Below, piece by piece: positions 45,242-54,465 of a stretch of 64,000 nucleotides of DNA. The DNA lies in contig NZ_ATTM01000004.1 in the NCBI RefSeq assembly GCF_000419685.1, forward strand, positions 124,001-188,000. Direction: 5' to 3'. The translations under genes were made by a program, and so were the position numbers. How positions within the stretch are numbered: position 1 is the stretch's first letter; each line of letters begins with the position of its first letter. Below the pieces are notes generated by a model. That model searched no databases, was not told where the DNA came from, and saw only the letters and a list, made by a program, of their open reading frames with translations. Source of the DNA: Flavobacterium antarcticum DSM 19726 (GTDB lineage: Bacteria; Bacteroidota; Bacteroidia; Flavobacteriales; Flavobacteriaceae).

Positions 45242-45367
45242 TGTTTTTTAATTTGATGCAATCTCCTTATTCCTTGTAAAATAAAATTTTTATCTCTTTA
45301 AATCTATAGTTCAAATTCTAAAAAAAATAATTAATTTTAAAAGTACAATTTCAACTACACTGCTGTA

Positions 45368-47149
45368 ATGACAATTTCCGCGTTATTTAAAAAAATAAAA
45401 CCGTTCGTAAAACCGTACCACAAAATGGTAGTTGCCACATTAGCCCTTGCTTTTGTAGGCTCCTTCGCGGCACAAGTAAATGCGTTAATTCTGAAATATA
45501 CGGTAGATTCAATTAGTGACCTGATGGTTGCTGGCGAACCGCTTTCTAAAGGTTTTCACTTACTTGGATTCATTAGTATCGTACTCTTAGTAAAGGAATT
45601 GGTGTATGCTGTGGTTCAATTTGGACAAAAGTTTTACGGCGAAAAACTCCGCATTTTTATTTCTCGTGATATTTCGCAGGCCATCACTGAAAAAATTCTG
45701 ACGTACAGATTAGAGTTTTACAGCGCTACCGAAAATGACAGTGGAAAATTACAAACCAGAATTGACTTAGGAATCAGCAGCTTGACGCGACTTGTTCAGA
45801 ATTTTTTTATTGATATTTTGCCCCTGTTTGCCAATGCAATTGTGGCACTTGCTTTGATGTTTTATGCTAATTTCTACGTTGGTTTAGTCAGTTTATGCAT
45901 CATTCCAATCTATTTTTACATCAGTGTAAGGCAAGCCAGTAAACTTGGTGGATTTAGACGACGCATGCGAATGTACCGCGAAACAAAAAACAACGGAATC
46001 ATCAGTTTAATTGATTCAATTACGGTCATTAAATCCTTCGTAAGAGAATCATTGGAAGCAAAACGGCACCAAGACATTCAATTTGAAATGACCGAAAACC
46101 AGTTAGTCACTAGAAAAACAAGTTTTATTTTCGAAAGTGTCAAAGGTTTTGTAGAACAAATTGGAATAGTGATTATCATTATTTTAACCGCTTATTTTGT
46201 ATTAAATGGCTCTATGACCATTGGCGCGATCATGTTCCACATCATGCTTTTTAATAATGTTTCGGCACCTATTCGCCAGCTGCATCGTATTTACGACGAG
46301 GTGAATGATGCCTTAATATATTCCGAAGGTTTTTTTGACATTCTAGAATCCGATCATCAAATTGAGAAGTCCGGAACGTATCAACCTGAAAAAATCATTG
46401 GACTATTAGAAGTTCGGAACGTTGATTTTATTTATCCTAACGGGACTCAGGCGTTACACAATGTAAGTTTTACTATAAAACCAAATCAAAATACCGCACT
46501 TGTGGGTTTGAGTGGTGCAGGAAAAAGTACCGTGATCAATCTTCTAGATAAATTTTACGAACCGTCAAGCGGTTCAATTCTTTTGGACGGTGTCGACTTA
46601 AAAGAATACAATACTGATTTCTTGCGAAAAAATATTGGACTCGTTTTACAGAAAAATCATATTTTTAAAGGAACGATCTCAGAAAATATTTTATACGGAA
46701 ATCCCAATGCCTCTGAATCAGAAGTAATAGAATCGGCAAAGAAAGCTTATATTCATGAGCAAATTATTGCACTACATGAAGGTTACAATTCACAAGCGCA
46801 TTTACTGTCAGGAGGCCAACAACAACGGATTGCTATTGCCCGTTTATTTTTAAAAAATCCACCAATTATCTTCTTGGATGAACCTACGGCAAGTCTGGAC
46901 GCAATTGCCACCGAACAAATTAAAAAATCGTTAGACGCCATTAAAAAAGACCGAACTGTCATCATTATTTCACACAGTATTTCACAAATTATCGATGCAA
47001 CACACATTGTGGTGCTTGATCATGGAAGAGCACTTGAAACCGGAACGCATGAAAGTATTTATGCATTAAAAGGCACTTATTTTGAAATTTTTACGGCAAT
47101 GGCCAACAGTTTGAATATTGATAAAATCACACAGACGATTGAAGAATGA
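45368..47149 (+). CDS. ABC exporter, fused permease and ATPase
   Basis: A 593-residue half-transporter. Six transmembrane helices (about residues 15-310) are followed by a nucleotide-binding domain with Walker A GLSGAGKST (about 379-387), signature LLSGGQQQRIAIARLF, Walker B IIFLDEPTASLD and the H-loop IIISHS. It should function as a homodimer, exporting a lipid, drug or peptide. The substrate cannot be predicted. It is 126 bp from the MtfA-like gene. Confidence 0.92.
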   Translation: MTISALFKKIKPFVKPYHKMVVATLALAFVGSFAAQVNALILKYTVDSISDLMVAGEPLSKGFHLLGFISIVLLVKELVYAVVQFGQKFYGEKLRIFISRDISQAITEKILTYRLEFYSATENDSGKLQTRIDLGISSLTRLVQNFFIDILPLFANAIVALALMFYANFYVGLVSLCIIPIYFYISVRQASKLGGFRRRMRMYRETKNNGIISLIDSITVIKSFVRESLEAKRHQDIQFEMTENQLVTRKTSFIFESVKGFVEQIGIVIIIILTAYFVLNGSMTIGAIMFHIMLFNNVSAPIRQLHRIYDEVNDALIYSEGFFDILESDHQIEKSGTYQPEKIIGLLEVRNVDFIYPNGTQALHNVSFTIKPNQNTALVGLSGAGKSTVINLLDKFYEPSSGSILLDGVDLKEYNTDFLRKNIGLVLQKNHIFKGTISENILYGNPNASESEVIESAKKAYIHEQIIALHEGYNSQAHLLSGGQQQRIAIARLFLKNPPIIFLDEPTASLDAIATEQIKKSLDAIKKDRTVIIISHSISQIIDATHIVVLDHGRALETGTHESIYALKGTYFEIFTAMANSLNIDKITQTIEE

Positions 47150-47416
47150 TTAAAACACTTTTTTAATCAAACCTTTCCTTGTAGCGCAATAAAAAGATAA
47201 GTTTAAATCAATTGTATTTATTCACGGAAATTAATCGTATTAAAAATGAAAAATTTCATAATAATGAGAGGAATATCTTATAACTGCATTGGCACCAATA
47301 ACAGTATCTTGCTTTTGGAAAAATCCCTTTTTAGAGAAGCAGTAAACAAAATATCTTTTACTCTTCTTTACCTAGAAAACCATTGAAGTGTTGCATCACA
47401 AAAAAAGCCATAAACT

Positions 47417-48184
47417 ATGAAAACAATATTTATCCTACTATTTCTTTTCTCAATTCCTGTTGTTGCGCAAGATGGCGAACCCAGTTATAAGTTTAAGTTA
47501 GAAAATAAAGAGTACGCTATTTACATCACTCAGAGTGAAGAAAATGCGACCTACGACACTTTATATTATAACTTATACCGCGTGGGTAAAGCAAAACGAA
47601 TTGCGAAAGAAATTAAGGAAGTCGTTGATAAAACCACTACCCAAATAGTTGCCGAAAGCTACTATAATGTGGGTAACAATAAGATTGTTTTTTATTTTTC
47701 TGAAAATGGAAAAGAAGTAATGGAAAATGCTTACACCCAAAACAAGAAAGGTTTACTTGGGTTTAAATCTGCTGTAAATAAAATTCCTCCTCCAGAACAA
47801 ATTCGCGTTGATTTCTATAACGAATACAGCAATCAAGATTCCATGGTTCCTGTGGTAGCCGTTTATGAAGCTATAGAACAGGTGGATGAAGTTGCCGCAT
47901 ATCCCGGAGGCATTGACAAATTACGACAGTTTCTTAGCGATAATATTAACTATCCCACTTTAGCCATAGAAAACAACGTGAATGGGAAAGTCGTTGCCAC
48001 TTTTATTGTTGAAAAAGACGGTACAATTTCCACAATAAAGATTCTTAAAAGCTTGGGCTTTGGATGTGATGAAGAAGTAATTCGTATTTTAAACCTTTCG
48101 TCAAAATGGACACCTGCTCAATTAAAAGGCAGTCCTGTTCGCTGGATCTACACCTTGCCTGTTGCATTTGTTACTGCAGAGTAA
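47417..48184 (+). CDS. Exported TonB C-terminal domain protein
   Basis: A 255-residue protein with a cleavable signal peptide (MKTIFILLFLFSIPVVAQ) and a C-terminal TonB domain (YPGGIDKLRQFLSDNINYP, GKVVATFIVEKDGTI, ... PVRWIYTLPVAFV). The middle part has no recognisable domain. Unlike classic TonB it has no retained transmembrane anchor, so it cannot draw on ExbBD in the usual way. It may bind outer-membrane proteins or the peptidoglycan. It lies upstream of another exported protein gene. Confidence 0.75.
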   Translation: MKTIFILLFLFSIPVVAQDGEPSYKFKLENKEYAIYITQSEENATYDTLYYNLYRVGKAKRIAKEIKEVVDKTTTQIVAESYYNVGNNKIVFYFSENGKEVMENAYTQNKKGLLGFKSAVNKIPPPEQIRVDFYNEYSNQDSMVPVVAVYEAIEQVDEVAAYPGGIDKLRQFLSDNINYPTLAIENNVNGKVVATFIVEKDGTISTIKILKSLGFGCDEEVIRILNLSSKWTPAQLKGSPVRWIYTLPVAFVTAE

Positions 48185-48268
48185 TCAACTATAGAAACAA
48201 TATAACTTCAAAGAAATCTACCTGTTTTTCAATAAATCAGTGATGAGAAACTTCGCATAAATAAAAAA

Positions 48269-49447
48269 ATGACAGATATGAAAAACGCTCTTATATACTT
48301 ATCTTTTTTAGCAGTGACCCATTTTGCAACAGCCCAGAAAAACTATTATACCTTCTCGATTAATAAGAAAATAGGGATCACAGATGCTGCCGGAATTGAA
48401 GTACTCAAACCCACTTTTAAATATGCAGATTTGATTCCTAAAAAGAATGAAATTTATTTAAAAAACTACAGCGTTGACACAGCAGATGTCATTTTTAACA
48501 CACTTACTGGTGAGCAAAAAGAATATGAAAGCATCTACGACAACGCCATCAAGATCAAAGGCATTCCCTACGCTAAAATCAGGACGAAAACTAAAAATTA
48601 TTTAGTAAGTCAAGAAAGCAACTTACAAATTCCGATCACAAGAAAATACAGTAAATTTTCGAACTGTGGTCGATACATTTTAGAACGATATTCAGAAACA
48701 AAATATGCTAAAGAAAAACCAGCACCACCGGTAAAAAAAACAACTTCAGGAGTGCCGCCACCACCTCCACCGCCTCGAATGGTACCTCCGCCAACGGAAG
48801 TTTCTTACTTTGGAATTATAAACAATGATGAAAGTTTCAAGACCATAAAGCGAGTTGCGGCAAGTTCCTACCTACCACTTTACAAAGCCGTGGAAGAGGA
48901 TAGCGACGCGGATGGAAACCGGATTGTTCACCTGCAAGTAATTGATTTGAATACTGATACGGATGCTGATTTTGATTACATCATTTTTAGCGAGAAAAAT
49001 ACGCATCATTTATACGACGGCAAATTGAAGCTAATCAAGACTTTTACATTGTCAAAAGCGGACGAATCCGCGTTGATGGCTTTCGCCAAAAAAACACTGA
49101 ATGTAAATTTGTCTCGCTTCTCAAAAAACAATTATCCACCACCACCAATGATGGCTCCTTCAAGCGGAAGTGGTAAAACAAAAGATGTTATAGTGTTGTA
49201 TCCGTTTTTTCAATTTAAAAAATTAGAAAATGGTACTACCGTATTTGAACTTCAAAAAACGAAAGACGAAAGTCAATCTATTTTTAGTTTTGAAGGAGAT
49301 AGAAGTACAACCCTCGATACAAAAAAACACCGAATAGGGATTGAAGACACGAATGGGAAATGGCATTATTTTAGTTTTGATCCAACCACAGGTGCTGTAT
49401 TTTTACCTCAAAAATATTACAATGTAGTAGGAATTACTATTCTATAA
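48269..49447 (+). CDS. Exported protein with WG-like N-terminus and proline-rich linker
   Basis: A 392-residue protein: signal peptide (best from the second methionine, MKNALIYLSFLAVTHFATAQ), then KIGITDAAGIEVLKPTFKYADL, similar to a WG repeat, a proline-rich segment with seven consecutive prolines near residue 170, and a second beta-rich half with PPPPMMAP. I know no function. It may be a surface or periplasmic protein. It is 84 bp after the TonB-domain gene and could be cotranscribed. Confidence 0.6.
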   Translation: MTDMKNALIYLSFLAVTHFATAQKNYYTFSINKKIGITDAAGIEVLKPTFKYADLIPKKNEIYLKNYSVDTADVIFNTLTGEQKEYESIYDNAIKIKGIPYAKIRTKTKNYLVSQESNLQIPITRKYSKFSNCGRYILERYSETKYAKEKPAPPVKKTTSGVPPPPPPPRMVPPPTEVSYFGIINNDESFKTIKRVAASSYLPLYKAVEEDSDADGNRIVHLQVIDLNTDTDADFDYIIFSEKNTHHLYDGKLKLIKTFTLSKADESALMAFAKKTLNVNLSRFSKNNYPPPPMMAPSSGSGKTKDVIVLYPFFQFKKLENGTTVFELQKTKDESQSIFSFEGDRSTTLDTKKHRIGIEDTNGKWHYFSFDPTTGAVFLPQKYYNVVGITIL

Positions 49448-49546
49448 ATTTTTACGGAAGATCGATCCAATGAACAAAGCTAAATCATGATAAGATCACA
49501 AAATTTGCTATATCTTTTCTTTTAATTCAATACCTAAAAAGAAGTA

Positions 49547-50083
49547 ATGAATCCAATTCCCCACTTCATTCAGCAACTTAACGACCAGCATTTATGGGAC
49601 ACCGAACTTTCGCTAAAAAGAAATGAATATTTGAAGGTGAAAGATACCACTGATACCAATCTCTATTTTGTGGTTAGCGGTGCATTGCGAATATACATTG
49701 TAGAAGAAAGCGACGAACATAGTATTCGATTTGGGTACAAAAATAACTTCATCGCATCATTAGACTCTTTCATAAGCGAAAAACCATCTGATTTATACAT
49801 TCAAGCTCTTAAAAAAACCGAATTAAAAGTCATCACTAAAAGCAACTTCATGAGTTTCGTAGAAAGCTCTGCCGAGAATATTAAGATTTGGCTTCTTATG
49901 TTGGGTGACTTAATATTCCAACAAATGGAACGGGAACGCGATATTTTAACTTCGTCTCCCTTGGAACGTTACAAAAGAGTTTTAACAAGAAGTCCACAAT
50001 TATTTCAGGAAGTCCCACACAAATACATTGCTTCCTATTTAAGAATGACTCCTGAAACCTTGTCAAGAGTCAAAAAATCTTAA
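49547..50083 (+). CDS. Crp/Fnr-family regulator-like protein
   Basis: A 178-residue protein. The N-terminal cyclic-nucleotide-binding-like beta roll (LYFVVSGALRIYI, HSIRFGYKNNFIASLDSFIS) is followed by a dimerisation helix and a helix-turn-helix (YIASYLRMTPETLSRVKK). The protein ends right after the recognition helix, a few residues shorter than most Bacteroidota members. No Fe-S cysteines are present. The effector is unknown. It is followed by a DinB-like gene. Confidence 0.85.
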   Translation: MNPIPHFIQQLNDQHLWDTELSLKRNEYLKVKDTTDTNLYFVVSGALRIYIVEESDEHSIRFGYKNNFIASLDSFISEKPSDLYIQALKKTELKVITKSNFMSFVESSAENIKIWLLMLGDLIFQQMERERDILTSSPLERYKRVLTRSPQLFQEVPHKYIASYLRMTPETLSRVKKS

Positions 50084-50135
50084 TTCAAATCAATGTCTAT
50101 GAACACAACACCACGTAATTTTGACAAAAAACACC

Positions 50136-50684
50136 ATGACTCTAAATACTGAAATACTGCTAGAAGACTTGATTTCCCGTACGCAAACCAATATCAAAGA
50201 AGCCGAAAAGTACAGCAAGCTTTCAATTGAAACGCTGAATTCGAAAGTGGATCCAAATAGTTGGAGCGTGCTAGAGTGTCTAGAACACCTTAACTTATAC
50301 GGTGATTTTTACTTACCCGAAATTAAAAAGCGGATGGAGATTTCAACAACGATTCCAAGAGAAAATTTTAAATCAGGGTTTTTAGGTAATTACTTTGCAA
50401 TGGCTATGGTACCAAAGAAACCGCTAAAAAAGATGAAGACATTTAAGGATAAAAACCCAATAGGCAGTGAATTAGACCAAACTACAATCTCCCGATTTAT
50501 AAAGCAGCAAGAAGTACTTTTACAACTGCTGGAAAAAGCAAAAACAGTTGATTTAAGCAAAATTAAAACTGCGATTAGTATTTCAAAACTCATCAAGCTG
50601 AAACTCGGAGATACTTTTAGAGTGGTCGTTTATCACAACGACAGACATATTCTTCAAGCGAACAAGATACTTGTTTTAAAATAA
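50136..50684 (+). CDS. DinB-fold protein
   Basis: A 182-residue DinB-superfamily protein. A histidine in LECLEHLNLYGD and an H-x3-H in VVYHNDRHILQ give the expected triad. The frame reaches a TTG at 50121, but the ATG (MTLNTEILLEDL) is likelier. It follows the Crp/Fnr-type gene by 52 bp, so they probably share a transcript. A damage- or thiol-related role is possible but unproven. Confidence 0.72.
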   Translation: MTLNTEILLEDLISRTQTNIKEAEKYSKLSIETLNSKVDPNSWSVLECLEHLNLYGDFYLPEIKKRMEISTTIPRENFKSGFLGNYFAMAMVPKKPLKKMKTFKDKNPIGSELDQTTISRFIKQQEVLLQLLEKAKTVDLSKIKTAISISKLIKLKLGDTFRVVVYHNDRHILQANKILVLK

Positions 50685-50771
50685 TTACTACTTACTATAA
50701 GAAATAACAGTCGTTTCATTAAATGGATTTATAGGCTTTTAAACTGGCTACCATCCTTCCGCAACAAGCAC

Positions 50772-50815
50772 ATGATTTATATCATTGTTAAACCACTTCC
50801 TCTTGTCTATATTTA
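50772..50815 (+). promoter_or_regulatory. Fnr-type palindrome and -7 element before the Fe-S flavoenzyme gene
   Basis: ATGAT-TTAT-ATCAT (50772-50785) contains the FNR core TGAT-N4-ATCA. Its centre is 29.5 bp before TATATTTA (50808-50815), the same distance as at the metal-efflux operon promoter. Transcription would start near 50820, placing the site at about -41. Confidence 0.55.
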
Positions 50816-50837
50816 CAGGTCATTTTAGAAATTAGAT

Positions 50838-52757
50838 ATGAAAATACTAGAACCGATTGTTGTTGGAGGGGTTAGATTTAAAAACCGGATTATGTTTCCA
50901 CCGCTAACCACGGGATACGAAGACAAAGACGGAAATATCACTGCTCAAAGTCGTGCATTTTATACCCGTTTAGCAAAAGGAGGCGTTGGGTATATTGTTC
51001 TTGGTGATGTCGCTCCTATTCGAAGTTTTGCACCTACACCAAAACTTTTTGACGACAGTCAAATTGAAAGTTTTCGACTTCTTGCCGAAAGCGTGCACCT
51101 TCATGGCGCAAAACTCGGCATACAAATTTTTCATCCCGAATATGATTGCGAAGCTTTAAACAAGTTATTTGATAATGGTCAAATGGGTCAAGTGCGAACA
51201 CAATTGCACCACGATATGCAGTTTTTTATAAATGAAGTCACAGAAGACGCGTTACTCAAAATAATCGAAAATATGTGCGAATGCGCCATACGGGCCGAAA
51301 AAGCAGGTGTTGACGTCATTCAAATTCACGGAGACCGACTTGTGGGTGCACTTTGCAGTACTAAAATGAATTCCCGAACCGACCAATTTGGGGGATCGCT
51401 CGAAAATCGAACCCGATTTGCTCTTCTCTTAGTTCACGCATTAAAAAAAGCAGTTCCAAACATGCTACTCGAATATAAATTTCCGGTTGTGACACCAGAA
51501 CGAGGAAAAGGTGGAATTGACGAAATTGACGCACCTCAGTTTGCAAAATGGCTCGAAGATGCCGGAATCGATATGTTGCATGTTGCCCAAGCCAATCATA
51601 CGGGTAATTTGGCCGACACAATTCCACCAATGGGTGTACAACCTTATTGTTTCTTTGTTGATATCGCAAATACAGTTAAAAAAGCAGTTTCAATTCCTGT
51701 GAGTGCCGTAGGCCGAATTATTGATCCTGAAATGGCAGAAGAAGTAGTGCAAAGCAATAGAGCAGATATAATTGGTTTAGGTCGTGCTTTATTAGCAGAT
51801 CCCGATTGGATTAATAAAACAGCGGCAGGTAACGCTTGTGATATTAGAAGGTGTATTTCCTGTAATCGTGGCTGTACGGACAATATTCAAAATCGCGCTT
51901 TTGTAGCTTGCGTACTGAATGCTGAAAACGGATTTGAAGAAGAGCGAAGTATTACTCCTGCTGCAATTAAGAAGAATATAATCGTTATCGGTGGTGGACC
52001 TGCAGGACTTGAAGCTGCAAGAGTGGCTGCCAAAAAAGGACATAAAGTGATTATGTTCGAGAAAGAGAAAAAGTTGGGTGGCCAACTAAATATTGCTGAT
52101 GTTCCTCCTCGAAAACGGGAAATGCATCGTGCCGTACAAGATCTCGTCCATGCCGTCAGAAAGGAAGATGTTGCCATTCATTTGGGAGAACCGGCAACCA
52201 TTGATCGAATTTTATCTTTGAAACCAAATGCAGTAATTATAGCGGTCGGTGCTAAGAGTTTCGCTCCTTCGATTCCAGGTATAGACGGAATAAACGTGTG
52301 TGACGCTTGGGACGTGTTATCGGGCGAACGAAAAGTAAAAGGCCGTGTAGCAGTAATTGGCGGTGGATTAGTAGGATGTGAAACCGCAGAATACCTTGCC
52401 GAACAAGGATGCAAAATAGCACTTATAGAAAAAGAAGCGACACTTGCAAATGGAATTAGTACAACCGTATTGCCTACATTACTCGAAAATTACAGAACCT
52501 ACGGCGTCGAGCAATACACGGGACACAAGGTTTTGCGAATCGAAAAAGAAGTATTAATCTGCGAAGATGCTGAAGGAAAACAAATTGAAATTCTATGCGA
52601 TTTTGTTATCACTGCACTTGGTTCTCGCTCACTTGCTTTTGATACCGAATCATTTATTCAAAATAATATAGAAGTAATAAAAATTGGAGATTGTAAAGAA
52701 GTAGCTGATATTTCGCATGCCATAAAGACGGGTTACGACGCTGCCAATGCGCTTTAA
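50838..52757 (+). CDS. Old-yellow-enzyme-type Fe-S flavoprotein (FadH-like oxidoreductase)
   Basis: A 639-residue enzyme with an FMN TIM barrel (KNRIMFPPLTTGYED, RTDQFGGSLENRTRF, GLGRALLADPDW), a 4Fe-4S cluster site (CISCNRGC ... FVACVLN) and a C-terminal FAD/NAD(P) reductase domain (IIVIGGGPAGLEAARVA, VAVIGGGLVGCETAEYL). This is the layout of 2,4-dienoyl-CoA reductase and enoate reductases. The substrate is probably an unsaturated acyl or carbonyl compound, not determined. It is monocistronic with an Fnr-like site upstream. Confidence 0.85.
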   Translation: MKILEPIVVGGVRFKNRIMFPPLTTGYEDKDGNITAQSRAFYTRLAKGGVGYIVLGDVAPIRSFAPTPKLFDDSQIESFRLLAESVHLHGAKLGIQIFHPEYDCEALNKLFDNGQMGQVRTQLHHDMQFFINEVTEDALLKIIENMCECAIRAEKAGVDVIQIHGDRLVGALCSTKMNSRTDQFGGSLENRTRFALLLVHALKKAVPNMLLEYKFPVVTPERGKGGIDEIDAPQFAKWLEDAGIDMLHVAQANHTGNLADTIPPMGVQPYCFFVDIANTVKKAVSIPVSAVGRIIDPEMAEEVVQSNRADIIGLGRALLADPDWINKTAAGNACDIRRCISCNRGCTDNIQNRAFVACVLNAENGFEEERSITPAAIKKNIIVIGGGPAGLEAARVAAKKGHKVIMFEKEKKLGGQLNIADVPPRKREMHRAVQDLVHAVRKEDVAIHLGEPATIDRILSLKPNAVIIAVGAKSFAPSIPGIDGINVCDAWDVLSGERKVKGRVAVIGGGLVGCETAEYLAEQGCKIALIEKEATLANGISTTVLPTLLENYRTYGVEQYTGHKVLRIEKEVLICEDAEGKQIEILCDFVITALGSRSLAFDTESFIQNNIEVIKIGDCKEVADISHAIKTGYDAANAL

Positions 52758-52767
52758 ATTATGCATT

Positions 52768-52815
52768 AAAAAACGCACGTTCGAAGTTTTATCAATTTCG
52801 TAACGTGCGTTTTTT
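52768..52815. terminator. Bidirectional terminator between flavoenzyme and helicase genes
   Basis: A 14-bp perfect stem (52768-52781 with 52802-52815), extended by a CGAA/TTCG pair, with A and T runs at its ends. It lies between convergent stop codons. Confidence 0.85.
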
Positions 52816-52834
52816 AATTATGTAACTTATCTTT

Positions 52835-54178
52835 TTATTCTTCCTTCTTAATCACATTTCTCGCGATTTCAATTTTAAACTTTTTGCCTTTCATCTTTTC
52901 GTCCTTGATGTTATTTAAAAGGTCTTTTACCTTTGAAAATTTCACCGCAGCAAACGACACAAAATCTTTGACTTCAATTAATCCCAAATCCTCTTTCTCT
53001 AGTTTTCCTTTTTGGGAGAAAAAACCAACGATATCAAATTTATTCAACTTCGTTTTCTTTCCACCTGAAATATAAACGGTTTGAAACTTTGGTGGCTGTG
53101 GCACACTTTTGTTCTGCTTCACGTCCAACTTTGGCATTTCATAATTAATGAAATCCATTTTTTTATCCCCTTCGTGAAAAAGAACGTAAGCTGTTCCCGA
53201 AGTTAACATACGAGCTGTTCGTCCGTTTCTGTGGGTAAACTCGTCTTCTTTTAAAGGCAAATGGTAGTGAATGACGTGTTTCATTTCCGGAATATCTAAT
53301 CCACGAGCGGCTAAATCCGTTGTAATTAAATAGTTAATACTTCCGTTTCTGAATTGGATTAAAGCACGTTCACGTTCTTCTTGATCCATTCCACCGTGGT
53401 AATACGTAGCGTAAATTCCTCTTTCGTTCAAAGTATCAGAAATGCGTTCGGCAGCATCTCTGTGGTTGCAAAAAACCAAAGCGGCTTCTGATTTCAAGCC
53501 ACAAATCAGTTGGAACAACGTATTCATTTTATCTTTTTCAGTCGACACAACTAATTTCACGGTCAAATTAGAATCCTCGTCTTCCGGTTTTATGAAATCC
53601 AGAACATAAGGATTTACCACTCTTGTATAACGTGGAATTTCAATATCAGCAGTTGCCGAAACTAAAATTCGCTTGTTTAGGTTGGTTAATTTTCCAATGA
53701 TAAAAGACATTTCATCGTGAAAACCCAACTGTAGTGACTTGTCAAATTCATCCAAAATCAACGTTTGCACTTTGTCTAATCTAAAAGTTCCTCTTTCAAT
53801 ATGGTCTGCAAGTCGGCCTGGCGTTCCAATCAAAACCGCTGGAGGCGAACTTAAATTTTTTATCTCTGTATCAATGGAGTGGCCTCCGTAACAAATATTT
53901 ACTTTGTAATTGGTTCCCATTTTTTTCCAAACTTGCTCAATTTGAAGTCCCAATTCTCTTGATGGAACAATAATCAAACATTGCACAGATTGGATTTCAG
54001 GTAAAAGCATTTCGAAAATAGGAACTAAGAATGCGACTGTTTTTCCAGATCCCGTGGGCGATAATAGCAAGACATTATTTTCCTCAAGGATTGCTTCTTG
54101 AGCGGCTACTTGCATTTCATTAAATTCGGCGAAACCTAAATTTAAAAGCAAATTAGTAGATGGTATATTTTTATTCAT
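52835..54178 (-). CDS. DbpA-like ATP-dependent RNA helicase
   Basis: A 447-residue superfamily 2 helicase: motif I SPTGSGKT, motif II DEFD in place of DEAD, motif III SAT, and motif VI HRNGRTAR. A C-terminal RNA-binding domain (KLNKFDIVGFFSQKGKL ... FVSFAAVKFS) is like that of DbpA/CsdA. It is likely to act in ribosome assembly or RNA remodelling. The -7 element TACCTTTG (54190-54183) lies only 4 bp before its ATG. Confidence 0.85.
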   Translation of the reverse strand: MNKNIPSTNLLLNLGFAEFNEMQVAAQEAILEENNVLLLSPTGSGKTVAFLVPIFEMLLPEIQSVQCLIIVPSRELGLQIEQVWKKMGTNYKVNICYGGHSIDTEIKNLSSPPAVLIGTPGRLADHIERGTFRLDKVQTLILDEFDKSLQLGFHDEMSFIIGKLTNLNKRILVSATADIEIPRYTRVVNPYVLDFIKPEDEDSNLTVKLVVSTEKDKMNTLFQLICGLKSEAALVFCNHRDAAERISDTLNERGIYATYYHGGMDQEERERALIQFRNGSINYLITTDLAARGLDIPEMKHVIHYHLPLKEDEFTHRNGRTARMLTSGTAYVLFHEGDKKMDFINYEMPKLDVKQNKSVPQPPKFQTVYISGGKKTKLNKFDIVGFFSQKGKLEKEDLGLIEVKDFVSFAAVKFSKVKDLLNNIKDEKMKGKKFKIEIARNVIKKEE

Positions 54179-54182
54179 GGTG

Positions 54183-54190
54183 CAAAGGTA
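54183..54190 (-). promoter_or_regulatory. -7 element directly before the DbpA-like gene
   Basis: On the minus strand TACCTTTG is followed by 4 bp and the ATG at 54178, predicting a leaderless mRNA. The upstream side is a heptad repeat with no TTG. Confidence 0.5.
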
Positions 54191-54194
54191 AGGG

Positions 54195-54222
54195 AATTAT
54201 GATTTATGAATTATGATTTATG
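54195..54222. repeat. Four tandem heptads (aattatg/atttatg)
   Basis: Four consecutive 7-bp units of the same type as those at 37595-37664. They abut the promoter of the DbpA-like gene. Confidence 0.65.
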
Positions 54223-54350
54223 AATTTAACACTCTTTAAATTACATAAAACCATTTACATTATTTTGTCATTCTGAATAAGCAAGAATCTCATCAAGTTT
54301 AGGAATTTATTAGAGTTTTCTCTTTCAACGGATGGTACGTTTATAAATTA

Positions 54351-54399
54351 TCTCGCAAAGACGCAAATTATGGATTACTCTCTTAGCGACTTGGCGAGA
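54351..54399. repeat. Dispersed tctcgcaaag repeat, copy 2
   Basis: TCTCGCAAAGACGCAAA at the left and a diverged inverted arm (CGACTTGGCGAGA) at the right match the element at 1881-1946. It is intergenic between the DbpA-like and Nudix genes. Confidence 0.6.
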
Positions 54400-54465
54400 T
54401 TTAAAAATTCGTTGAAAATCTGCGAGAAATAATACTTATGAAGAAACTGAACTTTCTAAATCTTT

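Noticed and set aside
47246-47386. 46-codon open frame (MKNFIIMRGIS...)
   Set aside because: No promoter, overlap or recognisable pattern; length is within chance for A+T-rich DNA.
49488-49498. TGAT-N3-ATCA before the Crp/Fnr-type gene
   Set aside because: Spacer is 3 instead of 4 and the distance to the nearest -7-like element (about 18 bp) does not fit.
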